This document shows positions 1 through 10,510 of a DNA stretch of 64,000 nt, piece by piece. Numbering within the stretch: position 1 is the first letter of the stretch; every line of letters begins with the position of its first letter. The DNA comes from Desmospora activa DSM 45169. GTDB taxonomy: Bacteria > Bacillota > Bacilli > Thermoactinomycetales > DSM-45169. Under the pieces are notes generated by a model. The model was not told the origin of the DNA, ran no database searches, and saw only the letters and a list, made by a program, of their open reading frames with translations. Location: positions 1,798,001 through 1,862,000 of the forward strand of contig NZ_PZZP01000001.1 of assembly GCF_003046315.1 (NCBI RefSeq). The letters run 5' to 3'. The translations under genes and the position numbers were made by a program.

Positions 1-3000
1 TCCTTGGCGAATCCAATCCAGGATATGAGGAGAGCCTTCTTTTAGTTTGTTTACCCGGGTAACCGGGATTCCTTCCGACTCCAACAGATCCGCTGTTCCC
101 GTAGTGGCAACGATCTGATAGCCTAAGCGATGAAATTGATGGATCAAGGGCAGCGCTTCTTCTTTTTCTTTATCGCTGATCGTGGTTACCACCGTGCCAA
201 AACGCGGCAACGATACCCCCGCCGCCAGTAAGCCTTTATAGACGGCACGAGCATAATCGCGATCACGTCCCATCACTTCTCCTGTCGATTTCATCTCCGG
301 TCCCAGTGTCACATCAACCCGACGTAGTTTGGCAAAGGAGAAGACCGGCGCTTTGACGGCTACATCGCCATTTTCCGGCCATAACCCGTGGGGATATTTC
401 TGGTCGGCCAAACTTTCTCCCAGCATGATACGGGTAGCGATTTGTGCCATCGGAACCCCAGTCACCTTACTGAGGAAAGGAACGGTACGGGAGGCACGAG
501 GATTCACCTCCAGCACGTAGATTTCACCTTTGTGCAAGACATACTGGATATTGATCAATCCTTTGGTGTTAAGGGCACGGGCGATTTCTGCCGTCATCGT
601 CACCAGCCGCTGTTTTTGTTCCGCTGTTACCGTTTGCGGCGGATAGACGGCGATGGAATCACCGGAATGAACCCCGGCTCGCTCAATATGCTCCATAATT
701 CCAGGTACCAGCACCTCTTTGCCATCGGCGATCGCGTCCACCTCGATCTCACGCCCACGCAGATAACGATCGATCAGAACGGGGTGGCGCGGATTCACCT
801 TGACAGCGGCATCCATATAAGAGCGTAGCTCCTCTACGCTGTAGACGATCTCCATCGCCCTTCCCCCCAACACATAAGAGGGGCGAACCAACACTGGAAA
901 ACCTAACTCCTGGGCAGCATCCACCGCTTCTTCCACCGACGTAACCGCCACTCCCGGCGGCTGCGGAATATGGAGTTGTTGCAGTAAGCGTTCAAATTTC
1001 TCCCGATCCTCCGCCCGGTCAATTTCCTCCAGCGGCGTGCCTAAGATGGGAATGCCCACTTCCTTTAAATCCCGAGCCAGATTAAGCGAGGTCTGCCCGC
1101 CAAACTGGACAATCACACCCATCGGCTTCTCTTTCTCAATCACGTGTAACACATCTTCCGTCGTCAAGGGCTCAAAATAAAGGCGATCGGAAATGTTATA
1201 GTCCGTTGAAACCGTCTCCGGATTATTGTTGATAATCACCGCTTCTAGTCCCGCTTCCCGGATTGCCCGGATCGCATGCACTGTAGCGTAATCAAACTCC
1301 ACCCCTTGGCCGATACGAATGGGGCCGGACCCTAACACCAATACCGTCGGCTTTTTCCCGGCCTTTCCTTCGTCTTCTTCTTCATAAGTGGAGTAGTAGT
1401 AAGGAGTAGCCGCCTCAAATTCCGCCGCACAAGTATCGACGATTTTGTAGACGGGTCGGATTGACCAATCCTTGCGTAGGCGGGTTACATCCTGTTCCAC
1501 CCTATCCGTGATACGGGCGATGGCCGCATCGGTAAAACCGGCTCGCTTTGCTTGATACAAACGATCTTTCGTCAGCGATTGTGCAGCAGCCAGTTCCCGC
1601 TCCAGTCGGATGATGTTTTCCAGCTTACTTAGGAAAAAGGGATCGATCTGGGTCAATTGCTGTAACTCCTGCAACGATTCGCCCCGACGCAGCCACTCCG
1701 CCACTAGGAAGAGACGTTCATCGTCGGGAACGTGTAACCGTTGTTGCAGCTCATCACGGGTCATTGTTTCCGCCTCAGGCAGTTGCACATGATCCAAGCC
1801 TAATTCAAGGGAGCGGACCGCTTTTAACAGTGACTCCTCCAAGGTACGCCCAATCGCCATCACTTCCCCGGTAGCCTTCATCTGTGTTCCCAGTTTGCGG
1901 TTTGCCGTAGTAAATTTATCAAAAGGCCAGCGCGGAATCTTGCTGACCACATAATCCAGGGTCGGTTCAAAACAGGCGGATGTTTGACCAGTAACCGGGT
2001 TGGTCAATTCGTCCAAGGTATAACCGATGGCAATTTTAGCCGCAATCCGGGCGATGGGATAACCTGTCGCTTTGGAGGCAAGAGCACTCGAGCGGCTCAC
2101 CCGCGGATTAACTTCAATCACATGGTATTGGAAGCTGTTAGTATCGAGGGCAAACTGAACATTGCAGCCACCGCGAATATCGAGGGAGCGGATAATTTTG
2201 AGAGCAGAACTGCGTAGCATCTGATGATCCCGATCCGATAAGGTTTGCGTTGGGGCAAACACAATGCTGTCACCAGTATGCACCCCAACCGGGTCAAAGT
2301 TTTCCATATTACAGACGACGATGGCATTATCCGCCGCATCTCGCATCACCTCATACTCCACTTCTTTCCATCCGGCGATGCTTTCTTCAATCAGACATTG
2401 ACCGATAGGGCTATAGCGAATGCCGTTGTCGACGATTTCCCGCAGCTCTTCTTCTGTTGAGGCGATGCCGCCACCACTTCCGCCCAGGGTATAAGCGGGA
2501 CGTACAATCAGGGGAAAACCGGCGACGCGGGAGAAATCAACCGCTTCCTCGATGGAATGGACAATCGCACTCTCCGGTACCGGCTCTTCGATCTCTTGCA
2601 TCAGGCTGCGGAAGCGATCCCGGTCTTCTGCGCAGGTGATCGCCTCCAGCTCCGTACCCAACAGGCGTACCCCTTCCCGCTCCAACACACCAGATTGAGC
2701 CAGCTTTACCGCCAGGTTGAGGCCGGTTTGCCCGCCTAAAGTGGGAAGCAGCCCATCCGGACGCTCTTTGCGGATCACCTGGGTGACAAACTCCGGTGTC
2801 ATCGGTTCAATATAAACCTGATCTGCTATATCGGTATCCGTCATAATAGTGGCGGGGTTGCTGTTGATCAACACCACCTCGATGCCCTCTTCCTGCAGTG
2901 ATTGGCAGGCTTGGGTACCAGCATAGTCAAATTCCGCCGCTTGACCGATCACAATGGGACCAGAGCCGATCACTAATATTTTTTTTAGCGATGGATCTTT

Positions 3001-3006
3001 AGGCAT
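1..3006 (-). CDS. carB: Carbamoyl-phosphate synthase large subunit (partial, C-terminus cut by window edge)
   Basis: Ammonia/bicarbonate-activating subunit that makes carbamoyl phosphate from glutamine-derived ammonia, bicarbonate and two ATP, for pyrimidine (and possibly arginine) synthesis. 1002 codons are visible in an open frame that runs off the window; the family is about 1070 residues, so only the end of the C-terminal allosteric domain is missing. The two duplicated ATP-grasp halves are evident: the N-terminal half begins [20 protein letters not shown] and the second half restarts with [18 protein letters not shown] near residue 550. The start is ATG at 3006 with AGGAGG nine bases upstream; it overlaps the carA stop by 8 nt, so translational coupling is likely. 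Last visible gene of the pyr operon. Confidence 0.97.
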   Translation of the reverse strand, partial: MPKDPSLKKILVIGSGPIVIGQAAEFDYAGTQACQSLQEEGIEVVLINSNPATIMTDTDIADQVYIEPMTPEFVTQVIRKERPDGLLPTLGGQTGLNLAVKLAQSGVLEREGVRLLGTELEAITCAEDRDRFRSLMQEIEEPVPESAIVHSIEEAVDFSRVAGFPLIVRPAYTLGGSGGGIASTEEELREIVDNGIRYSPIGQCLIEESIAGWKEVEYEVMRDAADNAIVVCNMENFDPVGVHTGDSIVFAPTQTLSDRDHQMLRSSALKIIRSLDIRGGCNVQFALDTNSFQYHVIEVNPRVSRSSALASKATGYPIARIAAKIAIGYTLDELTNPVTGQTSACFEPTLDYVVSKIPRWPFDKFTTANRKLGTQMKATGEVMAIGRTLEESLLKAVRSLELGLDHVQLPEAETMTRDELQQRLHVPDDERLFLVAEWLRRGESLQELQQLTQIDPFFLSKLENIIRLERELAAAQSLTKDRLYQAKRAGFTDAAIARITDRVEQDVTRLRKDWSIRPVYKIVDTCAAEFEAATPYYYSTYEEEDEGKAGKKPTVLVLGSGPIRIGQGVEFDYATVHAIRAIREAGLEAVIINNNPETVSTDYNISDRLYFEPLTTEDVLHVIEKEKPMGVIVQFGGQTSLNLARDLKEVGIPILGTPLEEIDRAEDREKFERLLQQLHIPQPPGVAVTSVEEAVDAAQELGFPVLVRPSYVLGGRAMEIVYSVEELRSYMDAAVKVNPRHPVLIDRYLRGREIEVDAIADGKEVLVPGIMEHIERAGVHSGDSIAVYPPQTVTAEQKQRLVTMTAEIARALNTKGLINIQYVLHKGEIYVLEVNPRASRTVPFLSKVTGVPMAQIATRIMLGESLADQKYPHGLWPENGDVAVKAPVFSFAKLRRVDVTLGPEMKSTGEVMGRDRDYARAVYKGLLAAGVSLPRFGTVVTTISDKEKEEALPLIHQFHRLGYQIVATTGTADLLESEGIPVTRVNKLKEGSPHILDWIRQG

Positions 3007-4099
3007 GGATGTTTCCTCCTTCTCGCAGGGATGAATCAGGTTGTAATCCCGCTACAAACCGATCAAACAGCGACTCGGAATCATGGGGACCGGGAGCAGC
3101 CTCCGGATGAAACTGCACAGAGAAAGCTTGTAACTCTTGATGTTCCAAACCTTCACAGGTGCCGTCATTCAACGCGACATGGGTTAGCTTCAGCGGTGTT
3201 CCCGTAAGCGATTCGTTGCGAACAGCATAGCCGTGATTCTGAGAGGTGATCCAGGTACGACCGCTGGCTAGCTCTTTTACCGGATGGTTGCTGCCGCGAT
3301 GACCAAATTTCATCTTTTCCGTATCCGCTCCACAAGCAAGGGCAAACAATTGATGCCCCAGACAAATTCCAAACAACGGGTACCGCCCCAACAGCGATGC
3401 CACCGTGCGGATAGCATGAGGAACATCCTTGGGATCTCCTGGTCCATTGGAAAGCAGAATTCCATCTGGGCGTAGACGCTCAATCTCTTCTGCGGTGGTG
3501 TGATGGGGAACCACCACCACATCGCAACCACGTCGGGCCAACTCCCGTTGCAATCCGTATTTGGCGCCAAAGTCCATCAGCACTACACGCGGCCCGTAAC
3601 TGGGAGCGGTATGAATGCTCTGGGTACTGACACGGGCGACTTGATCCTGCATCAGCGCTTGCCGATCCAGGCGTTCAGCCAAGGCATCCCACGACTCCTC
3701 CTTGGTGGAGAGAATTCCTTTCATCGTGCCGTGGACACGGATGCGACGAGTCAGTTGGCGGGTATCAATCCCAGCCAAGCCTAAGAGTTCGTACTCTTTC
3801 AACCAATGGCCGATACTGCGTTCACTGCGCCAATGGCTGGGCGCTTCCGCCTGCTCCCGCACGATAAATCCGTGTACAAACGGGCGACGGGATTCAATAT
3901 CATGGCGGTTGATGCCGTAGTTTCCGATCAAGGGATACGTCATGGTCACTATCTGACCGCAATAAGAGGGATCGGTCAGTACCTCCTGATAACCCGTCAT
4001 ACCAGTGTTAAAAACAACTTCCCCCATCGATTCCCCTTCGGCTCCAAAAGAAATGCCTTCCCATTTGCTTCCGTCTTCCAACAACAATTTTGCGCGCAT
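2999..4099 (-). CDS. carA: Carbamoyl-phosphate synthase small (glutaminase) subunit
   Basis: Releases ammonia from glutamine and channels it to CarB. 366 residues, normal for the family. N-terminal CPSase small-subunit domain (about 1-150), then a class I glutamine amidotransferase domain with nucleophile Cys246 in GICLGHQ and the His/Glu pair in FHPEA near residue 333. The ATG start has a strong GGAGGAGGGAG site upstream. It lies 40 nt after pyrC and overlaps carB by 8 nt. In B. subtilis the operon-borne pair is called pyrAA/pyrAB; no second arginine-specific pair is visible here. Confidence 0.97.
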   Translation of the reverse strand: MRAKLLLEDGSKWEGISFGAEGESMGEVVFNTGMTGYQEVLTDPSYCGQIVTMTYPLIGNYGINRHDIESRRPFVHGFIVREQAEAPSHWRSERSIGHWLKEYELLGLAGIDTRQLTRRIRVHGTMKGILSTKEESWDALAERLDRQALMQDQVARVSTQSIHTAPSYGPRVVLMDFGAKYGLQRELARRGCDVVVVPHHTTAEEIERLRPDGILLSNGPGDPKDVPHAIRTVASLLGRYPLFGICLGHQLFALACGADTEKMKFGHRGSNHPVKELASGRTWITSQNHGYAVRNESLTGTPLKLTHVALNDGTCEGLEHQELQAFSVQFHPEAAPGPHDSESLFDRFVAGLQPDSSLREGGNIHA

Positions 4100-4139
4100 G
4101 GCTCTCCCTCCTCCGATTGATTTCTTCTCTTTTAGCTTT

Positions 4140-5426
4140 TCAATCCTGATCTTCCCGCCAAATCACACGCCCTTCCACTAGGGTCATCACCGGCCAGCCC
4201 TGTACCTTCCAGCCGGAAAAAGGAGTGTTCTTCCCTTTGGAGAGAAAGGTTTTGGGGTCGATTTCCCTTTCTTGCTCCAGGTCGATCACTGCGATATCCG
4301 CGACGGCGCCCTCTTTTAGCACCCCCCAGGGCAAATTGAAGCAATCTGCGGGAATGCGGGTCATTTTATCCACCAATTCTGCCAGCGTTAACTCACCATT
4401 TTGTACCAGGTGGGTATAAAGCAGCGGAAAAGCAGTCTCTAATCCAACAATGCCAAAGGGAGCTTCCGTGATGGGGCGCTCTTTTTCTTCTGTTGTATGT
4501 GGGGCATGATCCGTCGCGATAAAATCGATGGTGCCGTCTTTTAACGCCTCCAGCAGCACCTGCCGATCCCGGGCACTGCGCAGGGGAGGGTTCATTTTAT
4601 AAGCGGGGTCTGGTCCGGGAATGTCGGTATCACACAACAGCAGATGATGAGGGCTTACCTCTGCCGTCACCCGCTGCCCTCGTGCCTTCGCTTCCCGGAT
4701 CAGCCACACCGACGACTCTGCACTGACATGGCAAACATGATAATGAACTCCGGTATCCTCCGCCAATAAGATATCCCGTCCCACATGGATCGCTTCCGCT
4801 TCCGGCGGGATTCCAGGCAAGTTGTGTTTGCGAGCAAATTCCCCTTCATGGACACAGGCACCAGGGATAAGCAGATCCTCTTCCTCGCAGTGAGCCACCA
4901 ACGGCAACCCCAACCGAGCGGCTTCCCGCATCGCCGCCTTCATCATACGCGGACTTTGTACACCGACCCCATCATCGGAAACCGCAAACGCTCCCGCTTC
5001 TTTTAACGCCGCCATATCTGTTAGGCGATCCCCAGCTAGCCCTGTGGTAATGGCCGCGATCGGCAGTACTCGCACACCGCTGCCGCCGGCACGGTTGCTG
5101 GCCAGGATGCGTTCCACCACTTCCGGGCTGTCGGTAACGGGAGCGGTGTTGGGCATACAGGCGACAACGGTATATCCACCTCTGGCGGCTGCACGGGTAC
5201 CGGTGGCAATCGTCTCTTTTTGCTCAAAACCCGGTTCACGCAGATGGATATGAAGATCGATCAAACCAGAAATGATCAGTTTTCCTTTTACATCAATCAC
5301 TTCTTCACCAGGGTCCACTTCCAATTGCGAAGCAATCGCTATGATTTTCCCGTCCCGAATCCGAATATCGGCAGGAGAAAGTTTCCCTCCATTCCCGATC
5401 ACTTTTCCATTTTTTAATAGGGTCAT
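4140..5426 (-). CDS. pyrC: Dihydroorotase
   Basis: Cyclises carbamoyl-aspartate to dihydroorotate, third step of UMP synthesis. 428 residues from the chosen start, the usual length for Gram-positive dihydroorotases. The metal-binding DLHIHLREPG motif is near residue 60 and the DFIATDHAPHT motif near residue 300; both are hallmarks of the amidohydrolase fold. Start choice: the ATG at 5426 forms a 4-nt ATGA overlap with the pyrB stop and sits 9 nt after AGGAGG. An in-frame ATG at 5432 is too close to that site, and longer upstream frames overlap pyrB. Confidence 0.96.
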   Translation of the reverse strand: MTLLKNGKVIGNGGKLSPADIRIRDGKIIAIASQLEVDPGEEVIDVKGKLIISGLIDLHIHLREPGFEQKETIATGTRAAARGGYTVVACMPNTAPVTDSPEVVERILASNRAGGSGVRVLPIAAITTGLAGDRLTDMAALKEAGAFAVSDDGVGVQSPRMMKAAMREAARLGLPLVAHCEEEDLLIPGACVHEGEFARKHNLPGIPPEAEAIHVGRDILLAEDTGVHYHVCHVSAESSVWLIREAKARGQRVTAEVSPHHLLLCDTDIPGPDPAYKMNPPLRSARDRQVLLEALKDGTIDFIATDHAPHTTEEKERPITEAPFGIVGLETAFPLLYTHLVQNGELTLAELVDKMTRIPADCFNLPWGVLKEGAVADIAVIDLEQEREIDPKTFLSKGKNTPFSGWKVQGWPVMTLVEGRVIWREDQD

Positions 5427-6349
5427 CGCCATCTTCCTCCTTCTATCGCTCGTTCCAGTACCGCCATCCGAATCCAAACCCCGTTGGCCATCTGTTCAAA
5501 AATCTTGGAGCGTGGATGTTCCACCAACTCATCTGCAATCTCTACACCGCGATTGACGGGAGCCGGGTGCATCATAACGGCATGAGGCTGCATCGCCTCC
5601 AGCCGTTCCGGTGTCAAGCCATATGCATGGCGATAGACGTCCGGAGATGAAAATAGAGTTTCACGATGCCGTTCCAGTTGTACCCGTAACATCATCACCA
5701 CATCCGCTTGTTGGATCGCCTCATCCACCGGTAGATAAGGGGCATTCTCTTCCAGGGAGGGGTTCCGCATCGATTCCGGCCCTGCCAGGATGATTCGGGC
5801 TCCAAATGCTTTTAGCGCCCAGTAATTGGAGCGTGCCACCCGACTATGGCGAATATCGCCGATAATGGCTACGGTCAGCCCTTTTAACTCCCGAAAGTGT
5901 TCCTGCATGGTAAACAGATCGAGGAGGGCTTGTGTCGGGTGGCCACCATTCCCTTCACCAGCATTGACCAGAGAGACCCCTGGGTTCTCCCAAGCCATCT
6001 CCGCCAGTGTACCGACCCCCGCATGGCGCACCACCACCACCTCCGCCCCGATCGCAGACAAGGTGCGCAAGGTGTCATAGAAAGATTCTCCCTTTACCGT
6101 GCTGGAGGTTTCTCCGTCGAGATCAATCGTCTCCATTCCCAGCCGTTTTTCCGCCACTTCAAAGGAGACGCGGGTACGGGTGCTGGGCTCTAAAAACCAA
6201 TTGGCGACAAAGCGCCCTTTTCCCGTCTGAAACCAGGCTTCCGGATGATCGCGCCAGTAAGCAGCGCGTCCAAAGAGCGTTTCCATCTCTTCCACTGTCA
6301 GTTCATCCGTATCGATCAAATGACGGCGACCCACTTTTGTTTTCAACAT
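5423..6349 (-). CDS. pyrB: Aspartate carbamoyltransferase catalytic subunit
   Basis: Joins carbamoyl phosphate and aspartate. 308 residues. The carbamoyl-phosphate binding motif PSTRTRVSFE is near residue 55 and the HPTQALLDL motif near residue 135. No pyrI regulatory subunit is next to it, as expected for Bacillales. The ATG is preceded by GGAGGAG. It is preceded by the third PyrR-controlled attenuator and stop/start coupled (ATGA) to pyrC. Confidence 0.97.
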   Translation of the reverse strand: MLKTKVGRRHLIDTDELTVEEMETLFGRAAYWRDHPEAWFQTGKGRFVANWFLEPSTRTRVSFEVAEKRLGMETIDLDGETSSTVKGESFYDTLRTLSAIGAEVVVVRHAGVGTLAEMAWENPGVSLVNAGEGNGGHPTQALLDLFTMQEHFRELKGLTVAIIGDIRHSRVARSNYWALKAFGARIILAGPESMRNPSLEENAPYLPVDEAIQQADVVMMLRVQLERHRETLFSSPDVYRHAYGLTPERLEAMQPHAVMMHPAPVNRGVEIADELVEHPRSKIFEQMANGVWIRMAVLERAIEGGRWR

Positions 6350-6369
6350 GACTTCTCCTCCCTCCGATT

Positions 6370-6530
6370 AAAAGAAACTCCTTCCCGTTTGCGGGGAAGG
6401 AGTGAAGAAGGCAGCGGCTCGTCCGTCGTCAAACAGCCGAGATGACGAGGATTCACATGCCGATGATCCGCCAAAAATCACTTTCAGCGGTTCGTTTCCT
6501 TCCCGGCCTCACGGGACCGGCTGTTAAAGG
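6370..6530 (-). promoter_or_regulatory. PyrR-dependent attenuator before pyrB
   Basis: Read on the minus strand, GGTCCCGTGAGGCC (6505-6518) fits the PyrR-binding anti-antiterminator loop consensus ARUCCNGNGAGGYU. It is followed by a GC-rich hairpin with arms CTCCTTCCC / GGGAAGGAG and a T-rich tail (6370-6402), just before the pyrB ribosome binding site. In Bacillus, UMP-loaded PyrR stabilises the first hairpin and lets the terminator form. This is the third of three such units in the operon. Confidence 0.9.
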
Positions 6531-6587
6531 AACTATTTTGATTTAAGCCTGTTATAGCCATGTTTCGGATATAGGCGGAGGGATTAT

Positions 6588-6767
6588 TGAATCTGCGTGC
6601 TCTTGCTGTTTGCAAAGAAGGGGGAGCTGTCCGCTCCAGCCACCAGCGAGAGCTGCAAAACTCGCTGTCGCTCAAACAACTTGCCCGCTTTTTCCCACCC
6701 TCGGCGGCTACCGCTAAGCAGCACAGCAAAGGCACTTCGCTTTCAAAAATCCCTTCCATTATTCAAA
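6588..6767. repeat. Palindromic intergenic element, copy A
   Basis: Lies in the gene-free stretch between pyrP and the pyrB attenuator. Its ends form an imperfect inverted repeat of about 35 bp: GTGCTCTTGCTGTT on the left and ACAGCAAAGGCAC on the right. Both ends match those of a second element at 60804-60895, while about 85 bp in the middle are present only here. It has no open frame with a ribosome binding site. A MITE- or REP-like element is possible; transposase relation unknown. Confidence 0.6.
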
Positions 6768-6805
6768 TGCTCAACAGACTGGGTTTGATCTTCATTTATC
6801 ATTTA

Positions 6806-8170
6806 TTAAGCAACCTGTTCCATCACTTCCTGCTCAGCATCCCGGTTGGCGGGCAAAATCAGGTTGAGCACAATTCCAATCACGGTGGCCAGTGCCATTC
6901 CTTCCAGCTCCAAATGGATGCCATTAAACTTGAGGGCAGCACCGCCTACCCCAATCACCAATACTACCGCTGCAATCACCAAATTGCGCTTATCACCAAA
7001 GTCAATTTGGTGTTCCACCATCATGCGTAAACCCGCCGATGCGATCACTCCAAACAATAGAATCGAAACCCCGCCGATCACCGCCGGCGGAATTGTTGAA
7101 ATCAGTGCGGATAACTTGCCGACAAAGGAGAAGAGGATCGCCACCACCGCTGCCCCGCCGATAACATAGACGCTAAAGATGCGGGTCATCGCCATCACGC
7201 CGATATTTTCACCATAGGTGGTATTGGGGGGAGCACCGATCATGGCTGCCAGCGAAGTGGCAACACCGTCACCTAAGATGGAGCGGTGTAGGCCTGGATC
7301 TTTGGCCAGATCCCGGTTCATGATGTTGCTTGTCACCATGAGATGGCCGATATGCTCCGTCAAAGAAACCAAGGCGACCGGCACAATCACCAGCGCTGCC
7401 GTCCATGATACCGTCGGTGTCGTAAAGGTGGGTAACGCCAACCATGCCGCTTCCTGAACCGGCGTAAAATCGACCAATCCTGCCATTACTGCTACCCCAT
7501 ACCCGCCGACAATGCCGACAAGAATCGGTATCAGGTTGAGAAAGCCGCGGAAAAACAGGCTGGCGATAACGGCAAAGGCCAGTGTGGCCAAGGCGATACT
7601 AAAGTGTTTAAGCGAGTATGTTTTGACTGTTACCGTACCGGCGGCTTCATTCACCTGTTCCACTGTTCCCGGAAGGGCTTGAAACTCTTCTACCGTATCC
7701 GGCAACGGTTGTGTCACCTGTTGCGTGCTGGCCATATCGATGGCAGTCGCCGCCAGAGCCAACCCGATCACAATCACGACGGAGCCGATGACAACCGGTG
7801 GCAACAGATAATGAAGCCAATCCGAGCCAAAGCGCACAATGACCAGAGCAACAACTCCATACAGCACCCCAGCCAATAAACAGCCAAAGAGTGCAGCGCC
7901 CACACCTTCGATTTGGGAAACCGTAATAATCGGTACGATAAAAGCAAAAGAGGAACCGAGGTATGCAGGCACTTTCCCCCTGGTAATGATTAGATAAGCC
8001 AGTGTGCCGATCCCGCTAGCCAACAGCGCCATCGCCGGCTGCAATCCGGTCAACAGCGGCACCAGGATGGTCGCACCAAACATCGCAAACAAATGTTGAA
8101 TACTGAGAGCGATCCATTTCATCGCTTGTGGTTTTTCATGAACATCTAAGACAATCTGGTTTTTTGCCAT
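6806..8170 (-). CDS. pyrP: Uracil permease (NCS2 family)
   Basis: Proton-driven uracil uptake across the cell membrane. 454 residues with about 12-14 hydrophobic segments, typical of the UraA/PyrP branch of nucleobase permeases. The TLVPLLTG-type N-terminal motif and the GAPPNTTYGENIG motif (about residue 300) that shapes the substrate site are present. Start choice: ATG 8170 lies 7 nt after GAGGAGG; ATG 8173 is possible, and the frame beginning at 8191 would start inside the leader terminator. Placed between pyrR and pyrB as in B. subtilis, with its own PyrR attenuator. Confidence 0.95.
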   Translation of the reverse strand: MAKNQIVLDVHEKPQAMKWIALSIQHLFAMFGATILVPLLTGLQPAMALLASGIGTLAYLIITRGKVPAYLGSSFAFIVPIITVSQIEGVGAALFGCLLAGVLYGVVALVIVRFGSDWLHYLLPPVVIGSVVIVIGLALAATAIDMASTQQVTQPLPDTVEEFQALPGTVEQVNEAAGTVTVKTYSLKHFSIALATLAFAVIASLFFRGFLNLIPILVGIVGGYGVAVMAGLVDFTPVQEAAWLALPTFTTPTVSWTAALVIVPVALVSLTEHIGHLMVTSNIMNRDLAKDPGLHRSILGDGVATSLAAMIGAPPNTTYGENIGVMAMTRIFSVYVIGGAAVVAILFSFVGKLSALISTIPPAVIGGVSILLFGVIASAGLRMMVEHQIDFGDKRNLVIAAVVLVIGVGGAALKFNGIHLELEGMALATVIGIVLNLILPANRDAEQEVMEQVA

Positions 8171-8191
8171 CATCACGCCTCCTCTTCCCAT

Positions 8192-8292
8192 AAAAAAACC
8201 TCTCCACCTTTACCGGCAGAGAGGCCTGGGCGCACCCCTATGAAGGCATGCGCTTGCTTGGCGTTCCCTTGCCGGTCTCACGGGACCGTCTT
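8192..8292 (-). promoter_or_regulatory. PyrR-dependent attenuator before pyrP
   Basis: Minus-strand GGTCCCGTGAGACC (8274-8287) matches the PyrR loop consensus with small deviations. The downstream hairpin CCTCTC / GAGAGG followed by seven T (8192-8224) is an intrinsic terminator that ends just before the pyrP ribosome binding site. Second of three attenuators in the pyr operon. Confidence 0.9.
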
Positions 8293-8305
8293 TAAAGGGT
8301 TCCTA

Positions 8306-8851
<546 letters not shown>

Positions 8852-8856
8852 TCATG

Positions 8857-8950
8857 AAAAAACGCCTCCTGCCCACAGAAAGGCAAGAAGCGCACACGTC
8901 TTCCTCATTGATGCCAACGGCACGTACCCTTGCCAGCCTCTCTGGACTGG
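8857..8950 (-). promoter_or_regulatory. PyrR-dependent attenuator before pyrR
   Basis: Minus-strand AGTCCAGAGAGGCT (8935-8948) is an exact match to the ARUCCNGNGAGGYU PyrR site. It is followed by a long hairpin (arms CGCTTCTTGCC and GGGCAGGAGGCG) with a T6 tail (8857-8892). Leader of the pyr operon, 30 nt after the predicted transcription start. Confidence 0.92.
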
Positions 8951-8977
8951 TTTAAAAGGTCTGATTCAGTTGCAATC

Positions 8978-9006
8978 ATTATGGACCAGAACCGCGCTTT
9001 TGTCAA
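8978..9006 (-). promoter_or_regulatory. Sigma-A promoter of the pyr operon
   Basis: Minus-strand TTGACA (9001-9006), 17-bp spacer, CATAAT (8978-8983). A near-consensus housekeeping promoter directly upstream of the first PyrR attenuator. It overlaps the end of the rluD gene region, so the pyr operon is separable from lspA-rluD. Confidence 0.85.
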
Positions 9007-9012
9007 CCGTAT

Positions 9013-9936
9013 TTATGAATGACGCAATTGTGCAGTCAACTTCTGCATATCCTGCGGCAATGGCGCTGTCAACCGAATTTTCTCCCCGGAACGAGGATGG
9101 ATAAAACCAAGCGTTTCCGCATGCAAGGCTTGACCTTGAATGGAGAAGCGATGCGATTGGTTGCTGTATAAAGGATCGCCCACTAACGGATGACCAATAT
9201 ATTTCATATGCACCCGGATTTGGTGGGTACGCCCGGTTTCCAGGCGACAGGCGATCTGGGTCGCCCTGGGAAACCGCTCCAGCACTTTAAAATGAGTGAT
9301 CGCAGATTTACCGTTTTTATGCTCTACTGCCATCCGTTGACGCAAGCGGGGATCGCGCCCGATCGGAGCCTCAATCTGCCCCTGATCGTGAGAAACATTT
9401 CCATGCACCAGAGCGATATAGCGCCGTTCCACCTGATGATCCTTCAACTGGGCGGTCAAAGATTGGTGCGCCATATCGTTTTTGGCGACCATGATCAAAC
9501 CAGAGGTATCCTTATCGATGCGATGGACGATTCCCGGACGATATACTCCGCCAATCCCCGATAAATCATCACAGTGAGCCAACAACGCATTAACCAATGT
9601 GCCGGAGGGGTTGCCCGGAGCTGGGTGGACCACCATCCCACGCGGTTTGTTTACCACCACAACATCGGCATCCTCATACACAATATCCAACGGGATCGCT
9701 TCCGCATCCACCGTCATCTCCACCGGTGGAGGTACATCCACCTCCACCGTCTCCCCTGCTTGCAGGCGGTGATTCCCTTTTACAACAGAGCCGTCCACCC
9801 GGATTCTCTGTTGGCGGATCCAGGATTGGACGGCTGTACGGGACCAGTCGGATTTTCGGTCAGCTACAAACTTATCGAGTCGTTGGCCGGCGGTATCGGA
9901 AGTAACAACAAAACGATCATTTTGCACCGTACTCAA
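9013..9936 (-). CDS. ylyB: RluA-family 23S rRNA pseudouridine synthase (YlyB/RluD type)
   Basis: Converts uridines in large-subunit rRNA to pseudouridine; the exact target cannot be told from sequence. 307 residues. An S4 RNA-binding domain (about 15-75) is followed by the RluA catalytic domain with the HRIDKDTSGL motif; Asp141 is the expected catalytic residue. The TTG start at 9936 makes a 4-nt TTGA overlap with the lspA stop and follows GGGGGAG; a GTG at 9927 is the alternative. Locus matches B. subtilis ylyB between lspA and pyrR. Confidence 0.93.
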   Translation of the reverse strand: MSTVQNDRFVVTSDTAGQRLDKFVADRKSDWSRTAVQSWIRQQRIRVDGSVVKGNHRLQAGETVEVDVPPPVEMTVDAEAIPLDIVYEDADVVVVNKPRGMVVHPAPGNPSGTLVNALLAHCDDLSGIGGVYRPGIVHRIDKDTSGLIMVAKNDMAHQSLTAQLKDHQVERRYIALVHGNVSHDQGQIEAPIGRDPRLRQRMAVEHKNGKSAITHFKVLERFPRATQIACRLETGRTHQIRVHMKYIGHPLVGDPLYSNQSHRFSIQGQALHAETLGFIHPRSGEKIRLTAPLPQDMQKLTAQLRHS

Positions 9937-10424
9937 GAGCGCTCCCCCGCTTCGCCTACGACCGCATCCTGCTCTTCCGTTTCCGCTTGAGGATTTCGTA
10001 ACGTGATCCAGATCATAATCCCCACACCGATTACAATGGCGGAGTCAGCCACATTGAAGATCGGATAGTTAATGAGGCGAAAATCGAGAAAGTCCACCAC
10101 TTCACCCATTCGCACTCGATCGATCAAATTGCCGATCGCCCCGGATAAAATCAGTGCCAGGGACCATCCCATCAACGGCTCCCGCCCCTTCAACCGGATC
10201 AAATAAACAATAATCCCGACGATAACGATTGACGTCACCGTAATAAACAACCACTGCTGATCCTGCAGAATCCCAAAAGCCGCACCTCTGTTGCGGTGGG
10301 AGGTGATATAAAAAACGCCATCCCACAAAGGAATCGACTCATATAAACTCATCCGGTGCAGGATGAACCACTTGCTAATCTGATCCAATAACAGCACAAC
10401 GGCGGTGATAAAAAAATAGCGCAA
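9933..10424 (-). CDS. lspA: Lipoprotein signal peptidase (signal peptidase II)
   Basis: Membrane aspartyl protease that removes the signal peptide from diacylated prolipoproteins. 163 residues with four hydrophobic segments. The family motifs are visible: DQISKW near the N-terminus, NRGAAFG, and the catalytic region NVADSAI with the earlier GNLIDR. The start is TTG 10424, 6 nt after GGAGG, giving an N-terminus like known LspA; the frame extends upstream by 30 codons but those residues have no LspA character. Coupled to rluD. Confidence 0.93.
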   Translation of the reverse strand: MRYFFITAVVLLLDQISKWFILHRMSLYESIPLWDGVFYITSHRNRGAAFGILQDQQWLFITVTSIVIVGIIVYLIRLKGREPLMGWSLALILSGAIGNLIDRVRMGEVVDFLDFRLINYPIFNVADSAIVIGVGIMIWITLRNPQAETEEQDAVVGEAGERS

Positions 10425-10510
10425 TGTTGTCCTCCCCTCCGTCGCAGACAATCGAACAACCTTCCTCTTCCAGAATTTTATTGTAGCATAGGAGGGTATC
10501 GTTAACAACT

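Noticed and set aside
6587-7030. Plus-strand 147-codon frame across the palindromic element and pyrP end
   Set aside because: Antisense to pyrP, low-complexity, no start signals.
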